From an uncultured Clostridia bacterium (GTDB lineage Bacteria; Bacillota; Clostridia; UBA1212), in the NCBI GenBank assembly GCA_947304585.1, contig CAMZBI010000024.1, positions 1-33,807 of the forward strand: a stretch of 33,807 bases of DNA. The letters are read 5' to 3'. This document shows positions 1-6,508 of this stretch, in pieces. How positions within the stretch are numbered: position 1 is the first letter of the stretch; each line of letters opens with the position of its first letter. The notes under the pieces are model-generated. The model made no database searches. It was not told the origin of the DNA and was given only the letters and a program-made list of their open reading frames with translations. A program made the position numbers and the translations under genes.

Positions 1-55
1 TTCGCTGAAAAATACTAGCGAACCGGCTTTTTCGTTTGGCTTTTTTTACAACCCC

Positions 56-118
56 GAGTGGTGCGGCTGCGCCGAGTGGTGCGAGCCTTCGGCTCGAGTG
101 TGCGCCTACGGCGCAAGG
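56..118. repeat. Mini-palindrome array, copy 1
   Basis: Three short perfect palindromes follow one another, each with a stem of about 5 bp and a 3-nt centre: CGGC-TGC-GCCG, GAGCC-TTC-GGCTC and GCGCC-TAC-GGCGC. They are separated by AGTG-containing spacers. Related copies lie at 881-967, 1001-1089 and 1221-1309. No protein is encoded here. The function is unknown; a REP/MITE-like element or a structured transcript are both possible. Confidence 0.75.
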
Positions 119-638
119 CAACTGTTCACGGATCATTGTTGATTGTCCACTGTTGACTGTTAATTGATTACTGTGGCGATTGAACTGCCCGCGGTTTCCA
201 AGCTTGAGAAAAGCTTAAAACGCACCGGAATATATTTTCCGGTAAAATACAATTTTTAATGCACAAGTAGATGGAAAATAAGATTCGCCCATTGCGGAAA
301 GACTTTTTTGAAGATGACGGCTGTGCCCCGAAATGATACAATGGACGCGGTCGCCAATACGACCCGGAGGTACACCATAACGGTGGCGGTTGCTCCATTG
401 AAAACGCTGATTCAATGATCTTTACGCAAGCGGCAAACAAAAAACAGGCACATTTTCGATGTTATTTCAGAGATAATCTCGTTTTTCAAAAGAGGTGCTA
501 CGCGATTTTTTACCGCTTGCTTTGCGCGAGCTCCCCGCTCGCAGTATATTCATACAGCTTCGGGGTCGCGCACGCAAAAATATCTATTGAATCAGCATTT
601 TCCCTCCACTCGAGTTTTCGGGGAAGGAGGCGGTGCCT
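119..638. other. Gene-poor stretch with antitoxin-like relic and inverted repeat
   Basis: I see no convincing gene here. The part at 119-176 is a degenerate run of TTCACTGTT/TTGACTGTT-like words that also border the other palindrome arrays. The stretch 366-396 (GGTACACCAT followed by GGCGGTTGCTCCA) resembles, in opposite orientation, the presumed antisense-RNA region at 808-850. GCTGATTCAAT (406-416) is inverted as ATTGAATCAGC (586-596). A weak promoter for the downstream toxin gene may lie at 522-550 (TTGCGC, 17 nt, TATATT). Confidence 0.4.
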
Positions 639-755
639 ATGAATAAAACCAAAAGCACCGAAACTGACATGGTTTCATATACAGAGATGTTTGCATTGTT
701 GACACTTTTAGTCGAATTTGCAACACTTATCGTGATAATCATGAGGAAGAAGTAA
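639..755 (+). CDS. Small holin-like toxin (type I toxin-antitoxin candidate)
   Basis: This gene encodes a 38-aa peptide with a short polar N-terminus, the segment SYTEMFALLTLLVEF and a hydrophobic helix at about residues 17-35 that ends in MRKK. This is the layout of the putative holin-like toxin (Hol_Tox) family: a YxxxF/L-type start, one membrane helix and a basic tail. Known relatives such as Bacillus TxpA and BsrG are membrane-acting toxins silenced by an antisense RNA. The start is set by a strong SD (GGAAGGAGG, 622-630) 8 nt before the ATG. Just past the stop lies a 12-bp hairpin (760-797) whose T-run is on the minus strand, so it terminates a transcript coming from the right. A good minus-strand promoter is present at 844-872. 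The family call rests on recognition by eye, not on a search. Confidence 0.72.
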   Translation: MNKTKSTETDMVSYTEMFALLTLLVEFATLIVIIMRKK

Positions 756-838
756 AAAAGAACTAACCGCCTGCATTCCGAATAAGGCGGTTAGTTCATA
801 ATCGAATTATTGGAGCAACCGTCATCGGTGTCCCTTCG
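754..838 (-). ncRNA. Predicted antisense antitoxin RNA
   Basis: A minus-strand transcript started from the promoter at 844-872 would begin near 838 and run left. It would end at the hairpin GAACTAACCGCC/GGCGGTTAGTTC (760-797), followed on the minus strand by TTTTTT (754-759). The result is an RNA of about 80-85 nt, convergent with and overlapping the 3' end of the toxin transcript. Known type I pairs (txpA/ratA, bsrG/SR4) have this arrangement. Promoter and terminator are visible; the RNA itself is inferred. Confidence 0.6.
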
Positions 839-843
839 TCAGT

Positions 844-872
844 ATGGTACCCGATTTTGAATTGTTTGTCAA
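844..872 (-). promoter_or_regulatory. Sigma-A promoter for the antisense RNA
   Basis: On the minus strand TTGACA (867-872) and TACCAT (844-849) are separated by 17 nt. The same TTGACA/17/TACCAT combination drives infC at 17695-17723. The promoter points toward the 3' end of the toxin gene. Confidence 0.65.
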
Positions 873-880
873 GAGGATTC

Positions 881-967
881 GCAAGCAAAGCGCACCTGCG
901 GTGCGAGTGGTGCGGCTACGCCGAGTGGTGCGAGCCTTCGGCTCGAGTGTGCGCCTCCGGCGCAAGG
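881..967. repeat. Mini-palindrome array, copy 2
   Basis: Four palindromes: GCACC-TGC-GGTGC, CGGC-TAC-GCCG, GAGCC-TTC-GGCTC and GCGCC-TCC-GGCGC. They are joined by AGTG-type spacers as in the other copies. Compared with copy 1, the stems are identical and only the middle bases of two loops differ. Confidence 0.75.
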
Positions 968-1000
968 TTCACTGATCACGGATTACTATTTACTGCGGCT

Positions 1001-1440
1001 CAAACAAAGCGCACCTGCGGTGCGAGTGGTGCGGCTGCGCCGAGTGGTGCGAGCCTTCGGCTCGAGTGTGCGCCTCCGGCGCGCAAGCAATCGCGATGAA
1101 GTCGCATCACAACTATTCACTAAGCCCCATTCGCTCTTAACTACGCCTCAGTACTTGCGCGACAGCGCACCCACTAGCGACGCCACGCGTCGCTCACACT
1201 GATTGAAAACCTTTTTCAAACAAGCAAAGCGCACCTGCGGTGCGAGTGGTGCGGCTACGCCGAGTGGTGCGAGCCTTCGGCTCGAGTGTGCGCCTCCGGC
1301 GCGCAAGCAATCGCGATGAAGTCGCATCACAACTATTCACTAAGCCCCATTCGCTCTTAACTACGCCTCAGTACTTGCGCGACAGCGCACCCACCAGCGA
1401 CGCCACGCGTCGCTCACACTGATTGAAAACCTTTTTCAAA
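1001..1440. repeat. 220-bp direct tandem duplication carrying palindrome arrays 3 and 4
   Basis: Positions 1001-1220 and 1221-1440 are near-identical direct repeats. I see three differences: 1004/1224, the array loop base near 1037/1257, and 1175/1395. Each unit contains the four-palindrome array and a tail that ends in the imperfect palindrome TTGAAAACCTTTTTCAA. That tail supplies the -35 element of the lipoprotein promoter, but only after the second copy. Open frames through the units are by-products of the repeat. Confidence 0.9.
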
Positions 1441-1451
1441 AGGGGTATAAT
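1423..1451 (+). promoter_or_regulatory. Promoter of the lipoprotein gene
   Basis: TTGAAA (1423-1428) and TATAAT (1446-1451) are 17 nt apart, about 40 nt upstream of the ATG. The -35 lies inside the end of the duplicated 220-bp unit and the -10 lies just outside it. Confidence 0.8.
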
Positions 1452-1491
1452 GTTGGCGATTAAACGGAATTTTCCGTAAGGAGGTCAACAC

Positions 1492-2757
1492 ATGAAAAAA
1501 CTGTTCGCTATAATTATAGCTCTTATGCTGGTCGCGGCTCTCTTTGCCGGCTGCCAGGAAACACCGGCTGTCGAGACTCCGACAGAAGCACCTGTGGAAG
1601 CTACAGATGCACCGGAAGAGACAGAAGCCCCGACTGCAACGCCGGAGCCCACCAACACGCCCGAGCCCACTGCAACACCCGAGCCTACGCCCGAGCCCTT
1701 CACGGATCCCTACAAAGTTGAGATCCTTGACTGGACGGATGCCGACGGTCAGAATTCGTCCTTCGATACCATTGCCATCAACAATGCGAAACTCCAGGAC
1801 TACGACGGAAAAGTTCAGCAGTGGAAAGATGAACATGACGACGGCGTTGTGGACGGCACAGACGGAAAAGTCAACTCCGTAGGTATGAGAGGATGGGCCG
1901 GCTTCTACGAGTACGGAATTGCCGATTTCGGTTATCAGATCGACGAGAACCCCGTTATCTGGGTCAAGAGATGTGCCGAGACGACAGAGCCCGGTGTTAA
2001 GGCTGCAGGCGGCGACAACGCTCAGAGATTCTTCATCAACTGCTCGGTCAAAGGCGTTTACGGCGAGGGCCATGAAGTTAAAGTCGTTGTCAAGCTCAAG
2101 GACGAGGAAGGCACTATTGCATATCTCAACAAAGAGGACCAGCCCTTCTTGCTCTACTACAACGGACCTGAGGCTCCCGAAGGTGCTGTTGACGGCGTCA
2201 TTGCCAATGGAGAATACACCGCTCAGTACTCCCTGAAGAAGAACAACGCTAAGACATGGACCAACGGTGACATGGGCAGCGCTGACATTGAATACTACAT
2301 CAGCCTCAAGGCAGACGGCCTGTACGTGGGTATTGACGCTACCGGCGTTGCCGCAGGCGACCTGCTCCAGCTGGACTTCAACCCCGGTGCAAGGATCGAC
2401 GACACCCCCGGACTGTTTGTTTCATTTGTGATTGGCGATGAGCTGAAGATACTCCAGCACAACCACGCAACAGTTCTGAATCCGGATGCTTCGGACGGTG
2501 TGGATATCACTGCACTGGTCGAGGCGAAGATGACGGCAAAAGAGGGCGGATACGTTATAGAAGCCAAACTGACGCCTGATTTCTTCTCGGTCACGGACGT
2601 TGAGAAGGCGTCTGAGTTCACTTTCGGAAGAGAGAATCTGTACTTCGGTATGTTCGTTGTTCTCGGCGGCGCTCACGGTTACACCAACCAGTCGACTGCT
2701 CCCGGAACAGACTGGACCTGCAAGGGCCTGGGACTCCACGAGTATATAGCATATTGA
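1492..2757 (+). CDS. Secreted lipoprotein with Pro/Thr/Glu linker and CBM9/DOMON-like domain
   Basis: The 421-aa product has a lipoprotein signal peptide (MKKLFAIIIALML, then AGC with the lipidated Cys at residue 21). A linker rich in P, T and E follows (about 23-72, repeats of TPEPT). The middle region is globular. The C-terminal part begins near residue 233 with DGVIANGEY and contains a strand-rich segment with ADGLYVGIDATG. This layout is typical of carbohydrate-binding CBM9/DOMON-like modules. The protein should be anchored on the outer face of the membrane and may bind a glycan or another ligand; no catalytic motif was seen. The start is fixed by SD AAGGAGG (1479-1485). It has its own promoter (1423-1451) and a terminator (2801-2848), so it is probably monocistronic. 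The domain call is by pattern only. Confidence 0.7.
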   Translation: MKKLFAIIIALMLVAALFAGCQETPAVETPTEAPVEATDAPEETEAPTATPEPTNTPEPTATPEPTPEPFTDPYKVEILDWTDADGQNSSFDTIAINNAKLQDYDGKVQQWKDEHDDGVVDGTDGKVNSVGMRGWAGFYEYGIADFGYQIDENPVIWVKRCAETTEPGVKAAGGDNAQRFFINCSVKGVYGEGHEVKVVVKLKDEEGTIAYLNKEDQPFLLYYNGPEAPEGAVDGVIANGEYTAQYSLKKNNAKTWTNGDMGSADIEYYISLKADGLYVGIDATGVAAGDLLQLDFNPGARIDDTPGLFVSFVIGDELKILQHNHATVLNPDASDGVDITALVEAKMTAKEGGYVIEAKLTPDFFSVTDVEKASEFTFGRENLYFGMFVVLGGAHGYTNQSTAPGTDWTCKGLGLHEYIAY

Positions 2758-2800
2758 TGCAAATGTTTCAGGACCCGCCGCGGTCTTGAAACTCAGCCGT

Positions 2801-2848
2801 CCGCCGGCGCCGTCTTTTCAAAGGATAGTGCCGGCGGGTTTTGTTTTT
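2801..2848 (+). terminator. Rho-independent terminator of the lipoprotein gene
   Basis: The stem CCGCCGGC (2801-2808) / GCCGGCGG (2830-2837) is followed by TTTTGTTTTT. Confidence 0.85.
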
Positions 2849-2900
2849 CGATCCTGCCCGTACGGGACAGCCCGATTTAAAAGGAAAGCCCGGTGACAAC

Positions 2901-3677
2901 ATGAGATACTACGTCGTTTCAGATCTTCACTCTTTCTATACGCCTTTTATGAAAGCTCTTTCTGAGAGCGGTTTCTTTGCGGATCAGGGTCCCAAAAAGC
3001 TGATCATCTGCGGGGACGTTTTTGACAGGGGCAGAGAGGCGTTGGCAATGGAGAGCTGCGTGTCGGATCTCCTTGACGGCGGCGAAACGATACTCATCCG
3101 GGGCAACCACGAGGACCTTATGACGGACCTGGTGGATTTTCTCGAGCATACCCGGGACCCTTGGCGGCTGATCGATTCCCACTACGAGCACAACGGAACT
3201 CTGCGGTCTCTCTGCGACCTCTCGGGGATTAGCCTGATGGACCTTATGGCCGATCCGGCGGGCGCTGCGGCGGCTATGAGGGAGACGGTGGCGTTCAAAA
3301 AGATCATCCCGGCGTCAATTGACTATTACGAGACGTCTCACTATGTTTTTCTCCACGGCTGGACCCCCTGCAGGATAATCAACGCCAAGCTCGGCGAGCC
3401 CGCGCCCACCTTCAACGACTGGCGAAACGCCAATGAGACCGACTGGAAATGCGCAAGGTGGATGGACTATCTGACCGCGATCCAGGAGAATTTGATGGTT
3501 CCCGGAAAGATGGTGGTTTGCGGCCACAGGAGCGTAAAATACGGCAACATTTCCTATCTCAAAGAGGACGATCCGGACCTGATTTACAGGCCCTTTGTGT
3601 ATGACGGGCTGATCGCAATCGACGCCACAACGGTCATAAGCGGCAGGGTCAACGTGCTTGTGGTGGAAGACGACTGA
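2901..3677 (+). CDS. Calcineurin-like metallophosphoesterase
   Basis: The 258-aa protein has the standard metallophosphoesterase metal-site motifs in order: VSDLH near residue 6, GDVFDRG near 39, GNHE near 71, an HGW segment near 153 and GHR near 209. These bind the two metals used for phosphoester hydrolysis. The closest known types are bacterial Ser/Thr phosphatase-like enzymes (PrpE/ApaH-like). The substrate, whether protein or dinucleotide, cannot be told from the sequence. I chose the ATG at 2901 because the conserved fold starts there (MRYYVVSDLH). An in-frame TTG at 2841 lies inside the terminator tail and would add 20 residues without family support. The gene begins only about 50 nt after the lipoprotein terminator, and no clear promoter lies between. 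Confidence 0.85.
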   Translation: MRYYVVSDLHSFYTPFMKALSESGFFADQGPKKLIICGDVFDRGREALAMESCVSDLLDGGETILIRGNHEDLMTDLVDFLEHTRDPWRLIDSHYEHNGTLRSLCDLSGISLMDLMADPAGAAAAMRETVAFKKIIPASIDYYETSHYVFLHGWTPCRIINAKLGEPAPTFNDWRNANETDWKCARWMDYLTAIQENLMVPGKMVVCGHRSVKYGNISYLKEDDPDLIYRPFVYDGLIAIDATTVISGRVNVLVVEDD

Positions 3678-3755
3678 CGTTCTTCTTATCTGAAAAAGCC
3701 CGGTCACCGGGGCGCTGTTTACCTAAAAAAACAGGAAAAATTGGACAAAAAACAG

Positions 3756-3785
3756 TTGACAGGGGACTTGAAAAAGTGTTATACT
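3756..3785 (+). promoter_or_regulatory. Promoter of the rplU-prp-rpmA operon
   Basis: TTGACA (3756-3761) and TATACT (3780-3785) are separated by 18 nt. It lies about 145 nt upstream of rplU, leaving room for a structured leader. Confidence 0.8.
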
Positions 3786-3789
3786 GTCG

Positions 3790-3925
3790 GGCGTTCCGCT
3801 CTGGCGAGGCTCCTAAATCGGAATTCCGGTAATTCCGTGCCTTATGCAAGCGCCGCTCTCCATTGGCGACGCGGGAAGGCGTGACCTTTAATGCCGAATT
3901 GGTTCGGACTATTATATGGGAGGTG
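3790..3925 (+). promoter_or_regulatory. Ribosomal protein L21 leader (candidate autoregulatory RNA)
   Basis: The 5' UTR between promoter and rplU is about 135 nt. It ends with TGCCGAATTGGTTCGG, then ATATGGGAGGTG, which resembles the 3' part of Firmicutes L21 leaders as I remember them. Such leaders are thought to bind L21 or otherwise control the operon. Position and 3' motif support the call; the full fold was not computed. Confidence 0.6.
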
Positions 3926-3930
3926 TTTTC

Positions 3931-4245
3931 ATGGAGAAATATGCAGTTATTCTGACGGGCGGCAAGCAGTACAGAGTATCCGTTGGCGACGAGATTTTCA
4001 TCGAGAAACTCGAAGGCAATGAGAACGATGTGGTGACGTTCGATAAGGTTCTTGCAATTGGCGATGCTGAGGCAGTTTTCGGCGCTCCTTACGTGGAAGG
4101 TGCTACTGTCAGCGGTAAGATCGAGAAGCAGGGCAAGGGAAAGAAGATCAGAATTATTAAGCATAAGGCAAAGAAGGGCTACCGTAAAAGGCAGGGCCAC
4201 AGACAGCCGTACACAAAGGTTGTAATCGAAGCCATTAACGCTTAA
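3931..4245 (+). CDS. rplU: 50S ribosomal protein L21
   Basis: The 104-aa protein has the typical L21 start ([19 protein letters not shown]) and the conserved basic C-terminal stretch [19 protein letters not shown], which binds 23S rRNA. Length fits the family. The ATG at 3931 lies 5-6 nt after GGGAGGTG; the in-frame ATG at 3916 is upstream of this SD and was rejected. It is the first gene of the L21-Prp-L27 operon, the usual Firmicutes order. The next gene starts 8 nt after the stop, so translational coupling is likely. Confidence 0.97.
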   Translation: MEKYAVILTGGKQYRVSVGDEIFIEKLEGNENDVVTFDKVLAIGDAEAVFGAPYVEGATVSGKIEKQGKGKKIRIIKHKAKKGYRKRQGHRQPYTKVVIEAINA

Positions 4246-4253
4246 TTCGATTT

Positions 4254-4592
4254 ATGGTTGAAGTCAGAATTCACAGGGCTCCTGATGGACTGGTGGAGCA
4301 ATTCGAGGCCAGGGGGCATGCGGGATACGCCAAGGCGGGTAAAGACATAGTCTGCTCGGCGGCAACGGCGGTAATGTTTACGGCGATCGGCTATGCGGAA
4401 TCGCTTTACAATCCCGAAAACCTACCGGAAAAGGCCTGCTACAGCGAAAGCGACGGATATCTCACTTGGAAGTGTCCGGAAGTTGACGCTGAGGTAAGGC
4501 AAAAACTTGTCCCTGTGTTCGATGCGATGGTTTTAGGACTTCGACAGATACGCGCAAGTGTCGGAAACAGATACTTGGTGGTGCACGAATAG
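4254..4592 (+). CDS. prp: Ribosomal-processing cysteine protease Prp
   Basis: The 112-aa protein belongs to the YsxB/Prp family. The catalytic pair is visible: His22 in RGHAGYA and Cys34 in DIVCSA, at the same positions as in the Staphylococcus aureus enzyme. In Firmicutes, Prp removes the N-terminal extension of L27 before or during ribosome assembly. Its substrate gene rpmA is immediately downstream and encodes an L27 with that extension. No strong SD precedes the ATG, which is 8 nt after the rplU stop, so initiation probably depends on ribosomes finishing rplU. Confidence 0.95.
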   Translation: MVEVRIHRAPDGLVEQFEARGHAGYAKAGKDIVCSAATAVMFTAIGYAESLYNPENLPEKACYSESDGYLTWKCPEVDAEVRQKLVPVFDAMVLGLRQIRASVGNRYLVVHE

Positions 4593-4605
4593 GAGGTGCA
4601 GTTAA

Positions 4606-4884
4606 ATGATTAAATTTAATTTGCAATTGTTCGCCCATAAAAAAGGTCTCGGCAGCACGAAAAACGGCAGAGATTCAGAGTCAAAGCGTCTTGGCACTAA
4701 GAGAGCCGACGGTCAGTTCGTCCAGGCAGGCAATATCATTGTGAGACAGAGAGGGACCAAGATCCATCCCGGAACCAATGTTGGCTGCGGCACAGACTAT
4801 ACGCTTTATGCTCTTGTAGACGGAAAAGTTAAATTCTCCCGTCTGGGCAGAGACAAAAAGCAGGTTTCCATTATCACAGAGTGA
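4606..4884 (+). CDS. rpmA: 50S ribosomal protein L27 with cleavable N-terminal extension
   Basis: The 92-aa L27 starts with MIKFNLQLF, followed by [15 protein letters not shown]. The NLQLF/A junction is the known cleavage site for Prp, so the mature protein should start at Ala10, leaving the A-H-K-K tail that reaches toward the peptidyl transferase centre. The rest ([21 protein letters not shown]) is typical L27. A strong SD, AGGAGGTG (4591-4598), precedes the ATG. It is the last gene of the operon; a terminator-like hairpin follows at 4950-4999. Confidence 0.97.
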   Translation: MIKFNLQLFAHKKGLGSTKNGRDSESKRLGTKRADGQFVQAGNIIVRQRGTKIHPGTNVGCGTDYTLYALVDGKVKFSRLGRDKKQVSIITE

Positions 4885-4949
4885 TCGATCTCTGATTGTG
4901 AGGAGACCAAAAACAATGTAAAATGAGACCCGCAGGTGCGGGCGATAAT

Positions 4950-4999
4950 GCGGCAAAAGCCTGATCCCGCAGTTCCGCGGAGGGCGGTTGCCGCTTTTA
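4950..4999 (+). terminator. Probable terminator of the L21-L27 operon
   Basis: GCGGCAA (4950-4956) pairs with TTGCCGC (4988-4994) around a GC-rich interior and is followed by TTTTAATTT. A second small hairpin, CCCGCA-GG-TGCGGG, lies just before it (4929-4942). Confidence 0.55.
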
Positions 5000-5072
5000 A
5001 TTTGATTCCGCATGAGGTCCCCTGTTTTTTGAGATGGGGCTGTTGCGGAGAGGATGCAGACGGGAGGGCACA

Positions 5073-5954
5073 ATGGTTTTTGTTGCCGAAAACTGGAAAG
5101 ATTTCGAGCTGATCGACAGCGGCGACGGGATGAAGCTGGAGCGCTGGGGGGATATTATCCTTGCGCGGCCGGATCCCCAGGCTATCTGGAAGGTTCAGGA
5201 CGAAAGCGCCTGGAAGAAGGCTTCCGCGGTATACCACAGGTCCAAAAGCGGCGGCGGTTACTGGGAGTATGTCCGCAAAATACCGGAAAAATGGACGATC
5301 CGCTACGGAGACCTGAAGTTTTACGTGGAGCCCACCGGCTTTAAGCACACAGGCCTTTTCCCGGAGCAGGCCGCCAACTGGGACTACTGCAGGGAACTCA
5401 TCTCAAAGGAAGTTGCCAAGGGCGAAACGCCAAGGGTCCTCAACCTGTTCGGCTATACCGGGGCTGCCACCGTTGCCTGCGCCGCGGCAGGCGCCAAGGT
5501 GTGCCACGTGGATGCCGCCAAGGGCATGGTGACCAGAGCCCGGGAAAACGTGGAGCTCAGCGGCCTTGCCAATGCCGAGGTGCGCTACCTCGTTGACGAC
5601 GCGTTTAAGTTCGTTGCCCGGGAGATCCGGCGGGGCAGCAAATACGAGGGGATCATTATGGATCCGCCTTCCTACGGCCGGGGGCCCGGCGGCGAGGTCT
5701 GGAAGCTGGAGGACAACATTTACGAGTTCGTCGAGACCTGCGCAAAGCTGCTCTCCGACAAGCCCCTTTTCTTCATCCTCAACTCCTACACCACAGGCTT
5801 TTCGCCGGTGGTCACAGAGAATCTTCTCACGGTGATCCTGAAGGGGAAATTCGGGGGAAGCGTCACGGCGGGGGATCTGTGCCTCAGAGCGACATCAGGC
5901 AATCTTCTCCTTCCCTGCGGCTCCACAGCCCGCTGGGAAAACCGGGAAAACTGA
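5073..5954 (+). CDS. Class I SAM-dependent methyltransferase, RlmI-like
   Basis: The 293-aa enzyme has the SAM-binding motif VLNLFGYTGAATVA near residue 122, an acidic VDAAKGM motif after it, and the catalytic-region motif MDPPSYGRG near residue 200. This is the pattern of the RlmI/RlmK-type 23S rRNA methyltransferases (family with PF10672), although the N-terminal PUA domain of RlmI is missing. The likely substrate is rRNA, but this is inference from the family. The start is the ATG at 5073 behind GGGAGG (5061-5066); an upstream ATG at 5034 has no SD. The stop overlaps the beginning of the repeat block at 5951-6398. Confidence 0.85.
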   Translation: MVFVAENWKDFELIDSGDGMKLERWGDIILARPDPQAIWKVQDESAWKKASAVYHRSKSGGGYWEYVRKIPEKWTIRYGDLKFYVEPTGFKHTGLFPEQAANWDYCRELISKEVAKGETPRVLNLFGYTGAATVACAAAGAKVCHVDAAKGMVTRARENVELSGLANAEVRYLVDDAFKFVAREIRRGSKYEGIIMDPPSYGRGPGGEVWKLEDNIYEFVETCAKLLSDKPLFFILNSYTTGFSPVVTENLLTVILKGKFGGSVTAGDLCLRATSGNLLLPCGSTARWENREN

Positions 5955-6066
5955 TTTTTGGTTCTTTACGCGCTTTGCGGGAAATATGAGAGAACCGGGT
6001 TCTGAGGGAGCGGTTTTTGATTAGCATAGCGGGAATTGGATGAGGAAGATATTGCTCGCAAAGCGC

Positions 6067-6125
6067 TTTGCTCCTCCGGACCGCTCGAAGTACCCATGTA
6101 CATCTTCGGGTCCGGAATGAGCAAA
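6067..6125. other. Large nested hairpin in repeat unit 1
   Basis: TTTGCTC (6067-6073) pairs with GAGCAAA (6119-6125). Inside, CCGGACC (6076-6082) pairs with GGTCCGG (6109-6115), and the interior CGAAG...CTTCG can pair as well. The fold is conserved in unit 2. Confidence 0.75.
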
Positions 6126-6286
6126 AATAACTCAAAACTTAGTTTTCCCGTTAAAGGACTGATTTTTGGTTCTTTACGCGCTTTGCGGGAAATATGAAAG
6201 AACCGGGAAAGCGCGTATTACAGACAGAGTTCGAAAATCAAGGTTGAGCGGGTGTTCGTTGCGGAAAACAATTACTCGCAAAACGC

Positions 6287-6345
6287 TTTGCTCCCCCGGA
6301 CCGCTCGAAGTACCCATGTACATCTTCGGGTCCGGAATGAGCAAA
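6287..6345. other. Large nested hairpin in repeat unit 2
   Basis: This is the same fold as at 6067-6125, exactly 220 bp downstream. The only difference in the hairpin is one base in the small internal loop between the two outer stems (T to C). Confidence 0.75.
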
Positions 6346-6508
6346 AATAACTCAAAACTTAGTTTTCCCGTTAAAGGACTGATTTTTGGTTCTTTACGAA
6401 TCATTCTATTTTTGCGGAAAATTAGGCAAGAGAGCACCGTTTTGAGAGACGCGGACATTGGCCAAAACCCGATTAAAAACGGATCTAACAGCCAAACTAC
6501 CAACACCC

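Larger units (their letters stand above)
5951..6398. repeat. Two tandem structured repeats plus a truncated third, with variable cores
   Basis: Unit 1 (about 5951-6159) and unit 2 (about 6160-6379) share near-identical ends. A third copy is cut off after about 20 nt (6379-6398). Each unit opens with GGTTCTTT...AAAGAACC (6168-6175 / 6197-6204 in unit 2). The next 54-65 nt differ almost completely between units. Each then closes with a common segment of about 105 nt containing a large hairpin (6067-6125 and 6287-6345). The last nucleotides of the upstream CDS belong to unit 1. No protein is recognisable. Confidence 0.85.

Noticed and set aside
415..642. 75-codon frame before the toxin gene
   Set aside because: No SD, no protein-like pattern, and it overlaps the toxin SD and start in another frame.
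56..1309. CRISPR array
   Set aside because: There are no unique spacers of regular length; the units are palindromes with constant linkers.
857..1422. Open frames of 60-80 codons through the palindrome arrays
   Set aside because: They follow the GC-rich repeat, have no SD, and two are identical only because the DNA is duplicated.
1414..2073. 219-codon minus-strand frame opposite the first lipoprotein
   Set aside because: The plus-strand gene has promoter, SD, signal peptide and terminator; the opposite frame has none.
2841..2900. TTG start for the metallophosphoesterase
   Set aside because: It lies in the terminator T-run and lacks an SD; the family fold begins at 2901.
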